Of a stretch of 64,000 nucleotides of DNA, positions 1 through 11,149 are shown piece after piece. Each line of letters starts with the position of its first letter. The stretch's first letter is position 1. The position numbers and the translations under genes are program-made. The notes below the pieces were generated by a model. It was given only the letters and a program-made list of their open reading frames with translations, was not told the origin of the DNA and made no database searches. The DNA comes from Isochrysis galbana (Eukaryota > Haptophyta > Isochrysidales > Isochrysidaceae): the NCBI GenBank assembly GCA_018136815.1, contig CM030942.1, positions 2,555,546-2,619,545 of the forward strand, in the 5' to 3' direction.

Positions 1-445
1 GATCTACTCACGGGAGTTTTTTTTTCGTGTTTCAAGTGAATCTCAGAACTACGGTGGCGGCCGCCCCGGTCGGAGGGCTGCCGAGCCTGCCCGTCACCTC
101 GGAGGCCACACCAGTGAGTCTCATGCCGCGCTCAGGTGTGCGCCACCCCCACACACTTCTCAGGGATGCTGGAGTAGTTCCTCCTTGCACTTGGGTGGCC
201 CACATCCCACATCTTCGGGGGGCCTTGTTGGCGCGCCTGCACGCTCGCACTCGCACTGGGGAGAGGAGTTGGGCAGCCACATGCTCCACAACGCGATTTT
301 TGGAGGTGTACGGATCACGATGCACTTGCTCGCACATACATCACAAGCCAGCATGCATGAGTCGAACACCCCACCTGAGCTCTGACTCCAGCTATTCCAT
401 GCCGCACACACAGGTACCAAGAGGCCGCTCACGTCGACCACAGCG
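1..445. other. Left-edge sequence without recognisable gene
   Basis: GC-rich sequence leading without a clear border into the LINE-A fragment that follows. A run of nine T occurs near position 18, after CACGGGAG. I see no coding pattern, RNA gene or repeat border I can support. The 5' end of the LINE-A copy may lie in here or outside the window. Confidence 0.4.
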
Positions 446-1357
446 TTGGAGGGCAACTGGAAGGTGGACAAGATCGTGGGCATGATTCGGCGTGCCGGCA
501 CCAACCACGTTGCGGTCCGTTGGGCTGATTTTGGGGCTGAGGGCGAACCTGGGAGGCAGAGGGTAACGTCTACCCCCCCGGCCTCCAAGATCTCGGATAA
601 AAAGCAACTAGACCAAATCACCGTGTCCGACATAACGAGAGAATACCTAAAGAGCGGCCCCAGCGCCCAACCCCAACCAGCCCGTGAAGCGTGGACTCGG
701 AAGCTAGCACTGACCCAAGACGAGTGGATGCACGTGGCAAAACTCTACACACACCCCATGCTAAAACACACGGATAAGCACCCCCACTTCAAGCACATCA
801 CCCACAGAAGGCTAGGCACACGAAACCGGTTCGCCACGGCAACCACCACGAGATGCAGACTTTGCGGTAAACACCGCGAAAATTCGACACACCTGGCCAG
901 ATGCCCTTCCACACAACAAATTTTCCTGACCTTAGAAGCTGTGACAGGCTACACGCCTGATAGAAACAGATCGACGGTCCAGAGACTCAAGGACAGACTG
1001 TTCGTATACCCGAACACCCCAACACCCGACAGCCTCAAAGCTTTCTACCTCATAGCATGGAGGTACATAATAGGTGACTTCTACAAAGCAGAATTTGACA
1101 ACTATACCTTCCACCACGTGCCGGTCATCGAAAAGACCCTGAGCAGATTCACAGTACTCGCCAGAGGCCTCATACCCCCGGAGAGACCCTCGGCCGCACG
1201 CACCAGAAAAGCCTCCCAGGGAAGAAAACCCAAGCTCAAGACCCCGCGAGAACTATGCGCCCCCGTCTTTACGATCAACGACAAAGGCACGCTAACGCTG
1301 GGCATGAACCTATCCGCGGTAACGCAAGCGCTCCGCATAATGGATAGACTCGCCTAA
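446..1357 (+). pseudogene. LINE-A ORF2 C-terminal fragment (zinc knuckle and tail)
   Basis: About 300 codons of the C-terminal end of a non-LTR retrotransposon polyprotein. The open frame begins at a TTG and has no convincing ATG, so this is a 5'-truncated copy; the endonuclease and reverse transcriptase domains are absent. Visible features are an HFKHITHRRLGTRNRF block followed by the zinc knuckle CRLCGKHRENSTHLARC (CX2CX8HX3C), then a conserved tail around RFTVLARG and GRKPKLK ending in ..IMDRLA. The same tail recurs at 33479-33700 (minus), 40270-40499 (plus) and as a relic near 19370-19460. The knuckle spacing is identical to that of LINE-B and LINE-C in this window. The frame is still open, so the copy is either young or was selected before truncation. 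The retroelement identity is secure; the lineage name is mine. Confidence 0.85.
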
Positions 1358-1690
1358 CCGCGCACAGCACAAAGCCGCGCCCCACGTCTCACCCGCCTAT
1401 CCGCCCCCCGCCCTCAACACTCCCCGCGATTTAACCGCCCACCTCACGGACTCAACAAGGAAACATGGAAACCGATAGCCCGATGGCGCAGGAGGAAGGA
1501 GTGGACAACCTATCGGGGATCGGAACACACCGCCTGCTACAGGAAACCCCAAACACCCAGCCCCTAGGTAGTGCACAAGGGACGAGCCGCAAGGCAGGTG
1601 GTGGGGGAGATGAGAGTAGCGGGCGGGGCAGCACAATAAGGGTGCGTAGTCGCGCGCGCGGCGAGAATATTAAGAAGTTTTTTTTTCTGC
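1358..1690 (+). mobile_element. LINE-A 3' UTR with oligo(T) end
   Basis: Non-coding 3' region of the LINE-A copy. It contains a block near 1470-1600 that recurs almost unchanged near 40607-40735. The end is GCGCGGCGAGAATATTAAG, then AAG, then nine T at about 1678-1686. The run of T is on the sense strand, where most LINEs carry A. The same end occurs after the copies at 40.0-41.7 kb and 33.1 kb. Confidence 0.8.
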
Positions 1691-2884
1691 CTCGGCCTCG
1701 CTCAGAGGGTCGCCTCTCATGGCCACCTCAGGGGGCTGGGGGCTGGGAGGGCTGGGAGAGGGGCTCCTACCGGCTCCGCTCGTCGAGTCTCTACTGGGTT
1801 GTCCCGAGTGCCGAGTGGGGAAACACATATATAATGCTCTTATCACCATAATCACGCGGCGACAGAGCGAGGTGACGGGTGCACGGGCGGGGGGGTGGAA
1901 CTCGTGGGAACGGGTGCAAACGGGGTGGGGCTACCCGAAGCGAAAACAAAACCGCAAAAAAATTTTGTCTGAGGCTCTTTTAAGGTGGTTCAGGAACTGC
2001 GACTGCTTTACGAAATTTCACAAGCGGGAGATCGCTCGATCAGTAATACTGGGAGGCCGTCACTATGAGTCTGCAGCCGACGCCCCCTTCTCTTTCAGGG
2101 AGGAGCCATGGTAGAGCCGAGGAGAGCAACGTCAGAGCTCGCGAGAGCCGAAAGGCGGACGCAGCTGGGAGCGGTGGCTGGGGCACCCCCTTTTTTTGTC
2201 ACAGTGAGCCAGCTATTACTCACCACGCTGCCTCCAAACGTAGCACAACCAACAACAAAGAGCAAGCCGCCTAGCAACATATGAGGGGGCGCCCCAAAGC
2301 AATAAACTAGCCAAAGGCCAAAGGGCGGCCCGGAGCGACGCCGCACAACCCGAGCGCCCCCAGGTAGCTAAGAGCACACGAGGGGAGCAGAGCGCCACAT
2401 GGCAGGTTGGGAGGGAGAAGATACGGAATTACAGCAGAGTTGACCAATACCACGCGCGAGGCGACACTATTTAAAAATTCTTACTGAGAGTCGACTAACA
2501 CATCACGTCTAAATAGCATGCGATATCAACGATTTCAAGCCCTGCCGTGTTCTACTCTCGTCCACGCTACCTAGCGTGAGCTCCACCTGTCAGCATCCGC
2601 TACAGCACCTTCGGTCCAAGCAGCCACAACAGCAACATACGCTGCATTGCAATTCCTCTGCAGCGGCAAATAGCCGAATGGAGAGTGAGAAGCCGTGCAC
2701 AGAGAGCAAGAGCAAAGCGTTGCACATGCCGTCTTAAAAGGCAATGAGTCCATGCGGTTCGAGTCTAGCAAAGTTTCGTCTAAGGGCGTGAAATGCAATG
2801 AAGCCATGCGATCCAAGCCATACACCTCATGCGATAGCATGCAATTTTGTCAGAGAAAGATAGCAATGGAGGCGCATCGTATGG
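1691..2884. other. Intergenic sequence, no gene seen
   Basis: About 1.2 kb between the LINE-A end and the last exon of the fucose mutarotase-like gene. Short imperfect direct repeats of the form AATGAGTCCATGCG occur at 2740-2840. No coding exon, RNA gene or transposon border could be supported. Confidence 0.4.
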
Positions 2885-3532
2885 TTACGGCTTCAAGTCC
2901 TTACCATCGGGACCAACAACCCCCTTTGTCAAAATATAGTTGGCATATGGACGGCGCTCAAGGGTCTGGACCACAGCATATGATTGCCGTGCTAGACGGT
3001 AGAAGCTGAAGCGCTCGATGGGTGTTACAATGATTCCGGGGCTTCGACTGGCAAAAATATTGCCGCAAGCGTCCATCACCTCACACCCTGCAGGCGGCAG
3101 AGTCATGCCCTCTTGCGGAGCCATTCGGCTTACTGCAGAGTCGACAAAGAAGTCAAGGGGGAGCACCTGAGACGAATGAATTTGGCAAGGTGAGACTCCA
3201 ATGCAAACAGATCTATTAAGAGGTCAGGAGTGACAGCACACCGATAGAATTGCGTCGAGCGCAGAGGGCAAGTCAGTGGTTAGAACAATATGGGCCTGAG
3301 GCAGAGAGCACAGTCAGCTTTCGTTCAGTGTGCACGGTGGACAGCCGAACAAGCGGCGTGGGAAGAAGCGCCTAACTTCGGTGTCCGAGACCAGGATGGA
3401 GGGAACGAGGACGGGTGGGTGAATTGATGTACGAAGGTTAGCGAGGGGTCCAGTGAAGCAGATGTGGATAATGTGGCGGGGTGGGGGTGTGTGCAATGGG
3501 TTGGGAAGGGTGGGTGGTGGGGTGGGTGTAGG

Positions 3533-3566
<34 letters not shown>

Positions 3567-3780
3567 GAAAGAGAGGAAGAGAGGGGTGGGTGGGTGGGTG
3601 GGAGAATCAGAGAGAGAGAGGGAGAGACATGTGTCCCACCTTGCTGGTCGTCTTGGTAGCGACCTCTGCTGCGGGGAAGTTGCAGTCACAGACGCACAGC
3701 TGATCACCGTGCCCCATGCTGCGAAGCGTGTGCAGCAGCTCGGCTGTGAGAAGCGGGTCGATTCCCTTGAGAAGACCCAT
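2885..3780 (-). CDS. FucU/RbsD-family fucose mutarotase-like protein (3 exons)
   Basis: The proposed gene has exon 1 at 3640-3780, exon 2 at 3242-3295 and exon 3 at 2885-3166, with GT-AG introns of 344 and 75 nt. All junctions are in phase and give 158 residues, close to the usual 140-155 of the family. The N-terminus MGLLKGIDPLLTAELLHTLR is followed by the family signature SMGHGD and by NFPA; exon 3 carries LPLDFFV, ERFSFYRLAR and the C-terminal NYILTKGV block. In known members the GHGD histidine and the Phe/Tyr-rich region form the sugar site, where they interconvert the alpha and beta anomers of L-fucose (FucU/FUOM) or bind ribose (RbsD). The start is the only ATG before the conserved block. 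Intron 1 holds long G and GA/CT microsatellites. The family call is strong; sugar specificity is unknown. Confidence 0.88.
3531..3565. repeat. Homopolymer G run inside intron 1
   Basis: More than 25 consecutive G on the plus strand, followed by GA-rich and GGTG microsatellites, all within intron 1 of the fucose mutarotase-like gene. On the transcribed strand this is a pyrimidine tract. Confidence 0.9.
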
Positions 3781-4041
3781 CGATCCCGTCCGACTGACGG
3801 AGACGGAGAGAGAGGGAGAGGGGCGGGGGAAGGCGGGGAAGGGAAGAGAGAGGGAGGGATGGGAGGGAGGGAGGGAGACTAGATACGAATGTAAAATAGG
3901 AGAGAAGTGGAGAGAGACACCCACCTGGGAAATACCTCCTCGTCTTCTTTTGGGTGGGAAGGAAAAGCACATCTACTCTACAATAGACGAGAAGAGAGAG
4001 GAGAGAGGAGAGAAGAGAGAGAGGGAGAGAGGGAGACAGAG

Positions 4042-4129
<88 letters not shown>

Positions 4130-4629
4130 GGAAGAGGAAGGATCCTGTGAAGAGAGCGTGAAAAAATAGGTGTTGTTGTGGAAGAGAGAAGGGGGGGGGG
4201 GGGGGGGGGGGGGACCCCCACTGCGAGGAGAGAGAGAGAGAGCCGCTCTCTATCACCAGACAGTCGACCGACCACCAAAAGGAAAAAGGACTCTCCTAGG
4301 CGACGCGAAGACTCTAGTGATGGTCCTCATCAGCTCTCTATATATACATATCTGGTGATGATCATAATATCATAATAAAGGATCTATGTCAACATGCGTA
4401 TAAATACGCATATCTGTACTATGTGCGAGACACATCTTGCTAGCCACCACCACATCGCAGCTGTGGAGGGGAGAGAGTGAGTTCCTACTTACAAAAGGTC
4501 TCGCTTTCCGAAACTGGAGAGTCTCCATTTACATGAAGAAAGGGTCAATGAAGAGAAAAGACTCCCCGCTGTCCGCCCCCGCCCCCCCCCCCCTCCCCCC
4601 TCCCCTTCCTTGTCCCGCTACCCCAGCGG
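3781..4629. promoter_or_regulatory. Divergent intergenic region with GA microsatellite
   Basis: This stretch separates two divergently oriented genes and so probably holds both promoters. It contains a (GA)n tract at about 4000-4135, a G run at 4191-4213 and a C-rich tract at 4575-4610 just before the downstream ATG. A TATATATACATA string at 4340-4350 is the only TATA-like sequence. No transcription start can be assigned. Confidence 0.4.
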
Positions 4630-7011
4630 ATGGCGGTCGGCGGTCGGCATCTCCTTGCACCCCTCTTCTCTGGCTGGTTGGCTTACTGGCTGGCGCTGGG
4701 CGCGCTCCACGGTCTGTTTGCGCTCTGCTCAGTCGCTGGCCTCGGTCAGGACTGCCAGCTCGCCACCGCGCGCGACTGGATCGACTATGAGAGCTCGTGC
4801 AAGCAGATGATGCCATCCGAACCGTCGCCCTTCTCCTCTGCCTTCTCGGCGTTGTCCGCGGCCTTTTGGGCGCACTCGGGCGTTCTCTCAGCATCACTAA
4901 GAATCCATGGAAACTACGTGGCGGAGGGAGCCGTCTCCACCGCGCTGGGTCTCGTTCAGGAACACGTTTGCGGAGAGCGCTGCCCGGCAGAGAGCGAGAG
5001 GCGGAAGGAGCAACCGTCGGCGGTGGAGATGGCGTGCGGCGCGCTGCAGTGCACAGAGTGCACCGAGCTAGCAGGGCTGGTGATGTCTCAGGGTTGCGCG
5101 GTGGTGCAGAGGCTTGAGGTGCTGCGCATGTCAATGCCCTCGCTCTTGCAGCACATGCGCGTGCCTCCCGTGGAGCACTGGAGGCCCGGCGGCGAGGCGT
5201 TGAGGGAGCCGACGGCCGCCAGCAGTCTCGCCGCATTCAGCCTTGCCGCCGCCACGCTTGTGGCGCCGCACATTATACTACTTGGAGTGGGCGGCGTGTT
5301 GTGCGCGCAGCGCACAAAGGCGCAGTACCGCCGCCGCGTCCTCGCCCTGCTCCGCTGGGCAGCGCGTGCCACTCTGGCGCCCGTCATCACGGCAATCGCG
5401 CTGGCTGGGCTCCTTGAGTTCTCGGTGGCAATGCGGATCGAGGAGCTGCTCCACAACGCCAATGCGTCTGCGCTCTCGCTCTGCGAATCGATGCTGTGCC
5501 ATGAGTGGGGGGGCGGAAAAGGCTCGATGCTTCCGCCGGGCGTCAACTGCTCCACCTTCTGTGCTAACGTGCGCGGCGAGATTCCTAGGACGCGGCCGTC
5601 CTCCCGTCCCGAGCTGCTCGAGCTTCCGGTCGGAAACGTCGCAGTTGGCTTCCGGATGGTGGGCTCTATCGCTACGGACGGCTTCTGCATATCGCTTCTT
5701 GCAACCATCCTGCTCATTACCCTCGCCGACGGCCGCCTTGCCTCGGTGCGTCCGCGCACGGCTATGGATGCGGCCGAACCATTGAACCTCGACGCGCCCA
5801 ATCGGCTTGAGGTGACGTCCCATTCGCGCCGTAGTTCGGCAGGCACCTCGGATGTGCTCGAGACCGGTGCAGCACCGGCTCTACTAAGCACCCCGACGTC
5901 GGTCAACTCGCTGCCTACTGGAGTGACCGCGAGCGCCCCACCTCTCAATGGCACACAAATCGCGCCGATCATCACGCAAGCGGCGTCGTCGAGTGCGAGC
6001 GATTCGGCCAGAGACTTCAGTGCAGACGTGGCGCACGACTGGCCTCCGGCAGTGCCTATGCTTACTGCGGCAAGTTCATCGGTCGCGCTGCTTACTGCCG
6101 AGTCCCACGGCAACTATGGAGATACTTCAATTCGCACATCTGCTGTGGCGGTGATGCGCACGGACACTGCGGTCTCATCATGGGACGCACGGAGCTTGCT
6201 CCGCGACACGTCGCGCTGCGGTGGGGTTGGGCGAAGCACATGCTTGCTTTGGAGGCGCGTGCTCGATGTGGCCGCGCTCCCTCCCAGTCGATTCAGCCAT
6301 GCGCTCCATGGCATTCTCAGCCTCGTGCAGCTCATTGTGGTCCCCGTCGTATTTCTAGGACCCTCGCTCCGAAGGTACGCGCTGGGCTCGGCGCCCGACG
6401 CCCTGCGCCTAGTTGGTGTCGATTGGGACGGAGACTACGCGCTCGCCGACCTGGTCTACACCTATGCGCTCTCTGACGACACCACGCTACCGAGCCTCCT
6501 CGTCGCCGGCGCAGCGCTCCTATTTCTTCTTCTCGCACCCGTGGGCATCCCCCTTGTGCACCTGAGCCTCCTGTTTCGGCCGCCGACTCCCGCCATCAGC
6601 CGCCGGTTGCTTAACCTGTCGCAATTGCTCGCCAGTCTGAGCGCGCTCGAGGTGGTCCTCGCGATGCTCATTCTGCTACCCCCAAGCGCAGGACCCATTT
6701 CGGCGTCAGTGGTTAACCGACACAACCTCCCGCTTTGCCTATTGACGGCGGAGACCCCGAACGACGTGTGCTTCGAAGTGCACGTTTCGTGGGCCTTTTG
6801 GCATATGCCGTGGACCGTCATTGCGGTATTGGGTTCGTGGATCTCATACGTCACATGGAGCTACCTCGAGCGCTCACTTAAGGCCCCGGAAGGGCCGTCT
6901 GGAGTGGCACGAAGCGCGACAAGGCTGACACCGCTGGTCGCTCACGGCAAAGTGAGCTGGGCCAGCATTGCAGCGCCAGCTCACGCTCTAGTTGGTCGAG
7001 CGGGCGCTTGA
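4630..7011 (+). CDS. Large multi-pass membrane protein of unknown function
   Basis: Uninterrupted 793-codon frame from an ATG at 4630. The first 35 residues look like a signal peptide or first membrane segment (LAPLFSGWLAYWLALGALHG). A cysteine-rich, probably lumenal region follows up to residue about 190. At least seven hydrophobic segments can be seen, for example around AAATLVAPHIILLGVGG, ISLLATILLITLA, LVQLIVVPVVFLG, LLFLLLAPVGIPLV and MPWTVIAVLGSWISYVTW. A serine/threonine-rich hydrophilic loop of about 150 residues lies between 380 and 530. The segment LLASLSALEVVLAMLILL near the C-terminus weakly resembles the helix pattern of paraquat-inducible protein A domains, but I cannot confirm that. 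It is divergent from the fucose mutarotase-like gene. Confidence 0.7.
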   Translation: MAVGGRHLLAPLFSGWLAYWLALGALHGLFALCSVAGLGQDCQLATARDWIDYESSCKQMMPSEPSPFSSAFSALSAAFWAHSGVLSASLRIHGNYVAEGAVSTALGLVQEHVCGERCPAESERRKEQPSAVEMACGALQCTECTELAGLVMSQGCAVVQRLEVLRMSMPSLLQHMRVPPVEHWRPGGEALREPTAASSLAAFSLAAATLVAPHIILLGVGGVLCAQRTKAQYRRRVLALLRWAARATLAPVITAIALAGLLEFSVAMRIEELLHNANASALSLCESMLCHEWGGGKGSMLPPGVNCSTFCANVRGEIPRTRPSSRPELLELPVGNVAVGFRMVGSIATDGFCISLLATILLITLADGRLASVRPRTAMDAAEPLNLDAPNRLEVTSHSRRSSAGTSDVLETGAAPALLSTPTSVNSLPTGVTASAPPLNGTQIAPIITQAASSSASDSARDFSADVAHDWPPAVPMLTAASSSVALLTAESHGNYGDTSIRTSAVAVMRTDTAVSSWDARSLLRDTSRCGGVGRSTCLLWRRVLDVAALPPSRFSHALHGILSLVQLIVVPVVFLGPSLRRYALGSAPDALRLVGVDWDGDYALADLVYTYALSDDTTLPSLLVAGAALLFLLLAPVGIPLVHLSLLFRPPTPAISRRLLNLSQLLASLSALEVVLAMLILLPPSAGPISASVVNRHNLPLCLLTAETPNDVCFEVHVSWAFWHMPWTVIAVLGSWISYVTWSYLERSLKAPEGPSGVARSATRLTPLVAHGKVSWASIAAPAHALVGRAGA

Positions 7012-9344
7012 CGGGAACGGCACAGCGCGGCATGCGAACAGTGAGCGCAGCATTACTCAGCCCAGGCTGCAATTCGCGTTCCTCGGCCCAGCGCTGCGGT
7101 CAGCCAGAGTTCGTCACCTTGCAGATGTCCACTTCAATGCGGAGCCGTGACACCAAGCGCGCATGTAGCGCGTGCGCTTCATGGAGCGCCGGTGTCGATG
7201 CTGATGTTGTGCGGCCTTAAGCGTGTTCTCGAGGTTTCTTGTTTTGTTCTTTTCACTTTTTGCAAGGGAGTGTCCACTGCTTCGTCTTGCTCGCGCCGTG
7301 CCGGCGGATGCCAGCTCCCACCGCTGCAACACGAAAGTTATCGTTGCTCATCACGCGGTGTTGTGCATGCTAGCTTTACTCGGAGTGATTTCTGACCTTA
7401 TCAGAGGTATAGCGGCGGCGACATAATCTCGATCTGAACTTTACTTTCCAGTCTGCTCAAATTTCGAATTTGGGTTGTTCTCGCCGTGCTCGTAGCTTCG
7501 GACCCAAGCTCGCCTCTCTTACGCGCGCGTTCGCGCCCTACCTCCACGTCCGCTTGGCCCCTTACCTCATGTCATCAACCATCAAGCGACTACCCCCTGG
7601 CACTACTTGGGGGAAGGGGCGACGGAAGTAGTGTGACCGGGTGGCGCACGCACATCCCGATACTGCTACTTCAATATCTTCCTTCTTGTGTCACCCAACG
7701 GGCAACGATCTAAGGCGCTTTTCCGTCGCCAATCGCCAACCTATCTTCCATGCGAACAGACCGCGGGACTAAGCCCGATTTCTCGGTGGGGCGCGGAGCT
7801 ATCGCTCTCGCCAGCCCCATCCCGTTCCTCCATCTCTCGCCTCAAATATCTTCAGCAACAGAATGGGTCATGGAGTGCGCACCGCTCCCTTGCCTCTCCC
7901 GCCGCCCAAGCCGCCACATGTCGCATCCGCGATCGATCCTTTTGTGTTTATCTATCCTTATACCTCAATCTCTTTACTCGTGGGCTGTGTGGCTCGAGAA
8001 TCGTCCTGCTAGCGCGCCCTCCCTTCCTCCTTAGCCTGTCTCGTCTGCTTAGCACCTCGCCTAGCCCGTCTCCTTGCTCGTAACTAATAATCAACTACAT
8101 TTCTAAGCCCAACGGCCCACATTTACTTTCAAAACCGAAGCGAGAAAATCGCAGTTTATAAAACTCCACCACATTAACATGGGATGTGACCATATTAGCA
8201 ACACATCAAATTGCTTCTCCGGGTCTCACAACACTTGAATTCCATTCGACCTACGTGTGGAAGTAGGTGCCTGTTGCCGCTGGTCAGGAGGCTCAGACGA
8301 AAATTGAAGCGGAGTGCAGAGGCGGCAACACAAGGAAGGAGGAGGAGAGGCAAGGTGAAGCGAGAGGAGAAGAACACGAAGCCAACGTGCGGGGACCAAC
8401 GAAGGTGGCCGCTGTGGGGGTTCCACGGGAGGTGGTACGGCGTGCTGCAAGTGCGGTGGTGCTATATGTGGCAAAGGTGGCAGTGGGGTGACGCGGGTGG
8501 CGGTGCGGTGTGTGACGAGGGCGGCGGGAGCGAGCGCGGGAGGCGGCGGCTTCCGAGAGCGGGGTAGGGGAGGAATCAATGAGGCGGCGTGCGGGCAAGA
8601 CCGCGGGAGGAGAAGGTGGAGAGGACTGTAGGAGCAGTATGTGAGGAGTTAGCGGAAGGGGAAGAGAGGAGGCGAGGAACAATGGTGAACGTAGAGGCGG
8701 CACGAAGAGAGAGGAGGCGAGGGAAGCTGGGTGATGAGGGGGCGAGGCGAAGAAAGAGCGGAGGAAACCCGCGGTCGACAAACGCTCCAGCGACCGCCGG
8801 AATGTTGCGGAAGCCGCTTCAATGTGGCGGGTGGCGGCGCTGGCGCTGGAGCACTCGCTTTCTTGCGCTTCGAACGCGCGCCCTGCTGCGCGGCCCTGGG
8901 TGGATGAGGGGTAGAGGAAACTAGGTCTGGCGGTCCATGCCGGCGAGGGGGATGGGGGGGGAGATTGTCGCTGCGGAGAGGCAGCATGAGGACGGACACA
9001 GCAGAGAACCAGGCGCGGGGGAGGGGGGGGGGGGGGGGAGGCCGAAAGCGCGGGAAACCTTCTTCATCCCCTTCCCTCAGCGCCGCCGCAGCACTCCTTC
9101 CTCTCTCTCGCAGCTCTCTCGCTCTCCCTCTGACCTCCCTTCCTCCTTCTCTCCCTACTCTCTGTCCCATTCCGTCTGCTCCTCCGATCCTCTCGTCCCC
9201 CGTCTCCCTCCTGGCTCACCCCTCTCTTCCTCTCGCACAACCAAGTCTGCAGCCTGCCCTGCGCCATCCTCTGCATTTCCTCCAGAGTCTCGTTGTGCGC
9301 CAAGTGAGCACTGTGACTCCCTTCTGTTCTCTTCAAAGGAGCGC
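7012..9344. other. Low-complexity intergenic sequence
   Basis: More than 2 kb without a supported gene. From 8280 to 9340 it is purine- or pyrimidine-biased low-complexity sequence that opens spurious frames on both strands. A G run lies at 9018-9038. The stretch CTCTTCAAAG at 9330-9339 would serve as a 3' splice site for the following coding exon, so undetected upstream exons may exist. Confidence 0.4.
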
Positions 9345-10166
9345 ATGATATGCGTTGCGTGGCCGGTCAGTACAGCACGGCATTTTTCTGATCACGAACG
9401 AAAGCTTAAGATGAGCCAGTCACACTGGGATGGAGCTCGTGATGGAGCTCAGCATACCTATCCAGTACACGGACTGCTGCCGCCCGAGTGCAATACAGGG
9501 GTGACGATGTCAAATTGCTCAACGGCTGAGCTGTGTCGCGATGGACAGGGAGGTAAAGCCAGGTATCTTTCAGGTTGGTCGGCCATGCTGGCCGATTTGG
9601 AATCGGACTGGCTCTTTGACCCTTCGACATTGGTTGAGCAGGGGAAAGCGAACGCTGATGAGCGTGAAAGTCGAGGTGAGAATGCGATGGCCGAAACGAC
9701 TCGAGAGCCGTCATCATCGAGGTGGTGGGCCTGTTTCTGGAGCTCTGCTTTGTCAATGGCATCTACTTTTCGCGACTCTCTGGCACTGGATGCTCGAGAG
9801 TGCAGCACATCTCAAAAGAATGTGTCTTCCGTGTCAAAGCTCAGTGAAAGCCCTTCTCAGACAAGTGCCACTCATGATGCAATGGCCGCCAGGATTCTGC
9901 CTCAACAAGTACCAGTCCAGCATCTTCAATCGCCTGACGTCATCCAACTGCGCCGACCGCGACGCTTCTGCGTATGGAGCCGCGAAGATGCAATGAAGAA
10001 GAAGACTCCCATCAACCGGTTGCAACCTTTGGACCCCTTGGAGCGTGAACAAGTTATCCGTCAAGCCAACATGCTCTCAATGAACGTGGACCAGCCTGCG
10101 TCTAAGGCCTCTACAACTCATGGCCGTCTGGGTCACGGCGCCAAAAGACGGCTTGCTTTCACTTGA
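9345..10166 (+). CDS. Hypothetical protein, possibly a terminal exon
   Basis: Unidentified protein of 273 codons counted from the ATG at 9345; the open frame extends further upstream into low-complexity sequence that I do not trust. It is hydrophilic, rich in serine and acidic residues, and ends in a basic region (RRPRRFCVWSREDAMKKK and GAKRRLAFT). No transmembrane segment, signal peptide or catalytic motif is visible. A pyrimidine-rich acceptor-like site directly precedes the chosen start, so this could be the last exon of a longer gene. Codon use is ordinary for the window. I do not recognise a family. Confidence 0.45.
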   Translation: MICVAWPVSTARHFSDHERKLKMSQSHWDGARDGAQHTYPVHGLLPPECNTGVTMSNCSTAELCRDGQGGKARYLSGWSAMLADLESDWLFDPSTLVEQGKANADERESRGENAMAETTREPSSSRWWACFWSSALSMASTFRDSLALDARECSTSQKNVSSVSKLSESPSQTSATHDAMAARILPQQVPVQHLQSPDVIQLRRPRRFCVWSREDAMKKKTPINRLQPLDPLEREQVIRQANMLSMNVDQPASKASTTHGRLGHGAKRRLAFT

Positions 10167-11090
10167 GCTCAGAGTTATCGGGGTGGCGTCTAAGCTCGCT
10201 ACATGCTAGGGCTCGCCATGGGCCGATGGTCTGACAGTTTTCGAATGCTCATTGATGGATAGAGGAATGCAACGATCTCCAACAACAAAGACTTCGAATA
10301 CGTTACAAACCGAAAGCATTTTCACGCGAATGGGCGTGTCGTGTATCTCCTGCGCAAGCCTTGACAAGACCCATGAGCATGTACTAGCCATATGGCAGGC
10401 CAATGGGCAATCGATCTCATGTCTTTTGCTTACTGTGCTCTTTGCTATTTGCGGCTCTCAAATGCGCAAGTTGAGGTGGCGCAGCCCAGGAAGCACAGGA
10501 AGGCTACCTCTTGGAGAAGGGGGCGGTGCGGCGGTGCCTCGGAAGTGGCTCACGTGCGCGAGGCGGGGGGAAGGCATTGGAGAGGCCGTCGAGTTGGCCC
10601 AGCACTAAGCTTGGCCTGCCACACAAAGCGCGAGCGCAAGAGAGCAGAGGCCCTTGGCCCTCGGTGGCTTTTTGAGTGCGGCACGCGAGGAGTTGGCTCA
10701 GGCGGATCAATATTAACTGCAGTCATTGGAGGCAAGCCATCTACGTTAAAGGTGCCCTTGCACGCATCTACCATGGTCCTTTCCTCCTTGCAACTCCCTT
10801 GTTGGATTATCATCTAAAAATAGCATTTATTATGATATTTCAACCCATTCGTCGGTAGCTTAGCTGGTATAGGGCAGTGTAATTTTCGTGCTCCTCGAAC
10901 TGAACTCCATAATAATCTAGCTGAGCATTAGTACCACTACTCTCACTAGCCCGGTACTAACACGACAGCCCTCAGCGCACCTGCCCGTACACCTTGGCGC
11001 GTGCTGTTGACACAGATACATACACCTATGCACCCCTCCAAATCTCCCCCCTCGCATGCCCCCGGCTCCCATTCTAACTCCCCACAAGTT
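10167..11090. other. Intergenic region with a tRNA-like A-box
   Basis: No gene found. At 10854-10875 the plus strand reads GTCGGTAGCTTAGCTGGTAT, which matches the internal A-box of tRNA genes (TRGYNNANNNG) but is not followed by a paired anticodon or T arm. It is best explained as the head of a decayed tRNA-derived element. Confidence 0.35.
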
Positions 11091-11149
11091 AAAATGAGGG
11101 AAAACCCGTTGAGGCGGACCGACCTACGTCGGGCGACTCTCCGGGAAAA

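Noticed and set aside
3453-3707. Poly-Gly and poly-Pro frames at the G run
   Set aside because: They lie in intron 1 of the fucose mutarotase-like gene and are microsatellite translations.
5088-6113. 341-codon minus-strand frame
   Set aside because: Antisense shadow of the multi-pass membrane protein; the plus frame has the helix pattern and the ATG.
10854-10915. tRNA gene at GTCGGTAGCTTAGCTGGTAT
   Set aside because: Only the A-box fits; there is no anticodon stem and no T arm with a B-box at correct spacing.
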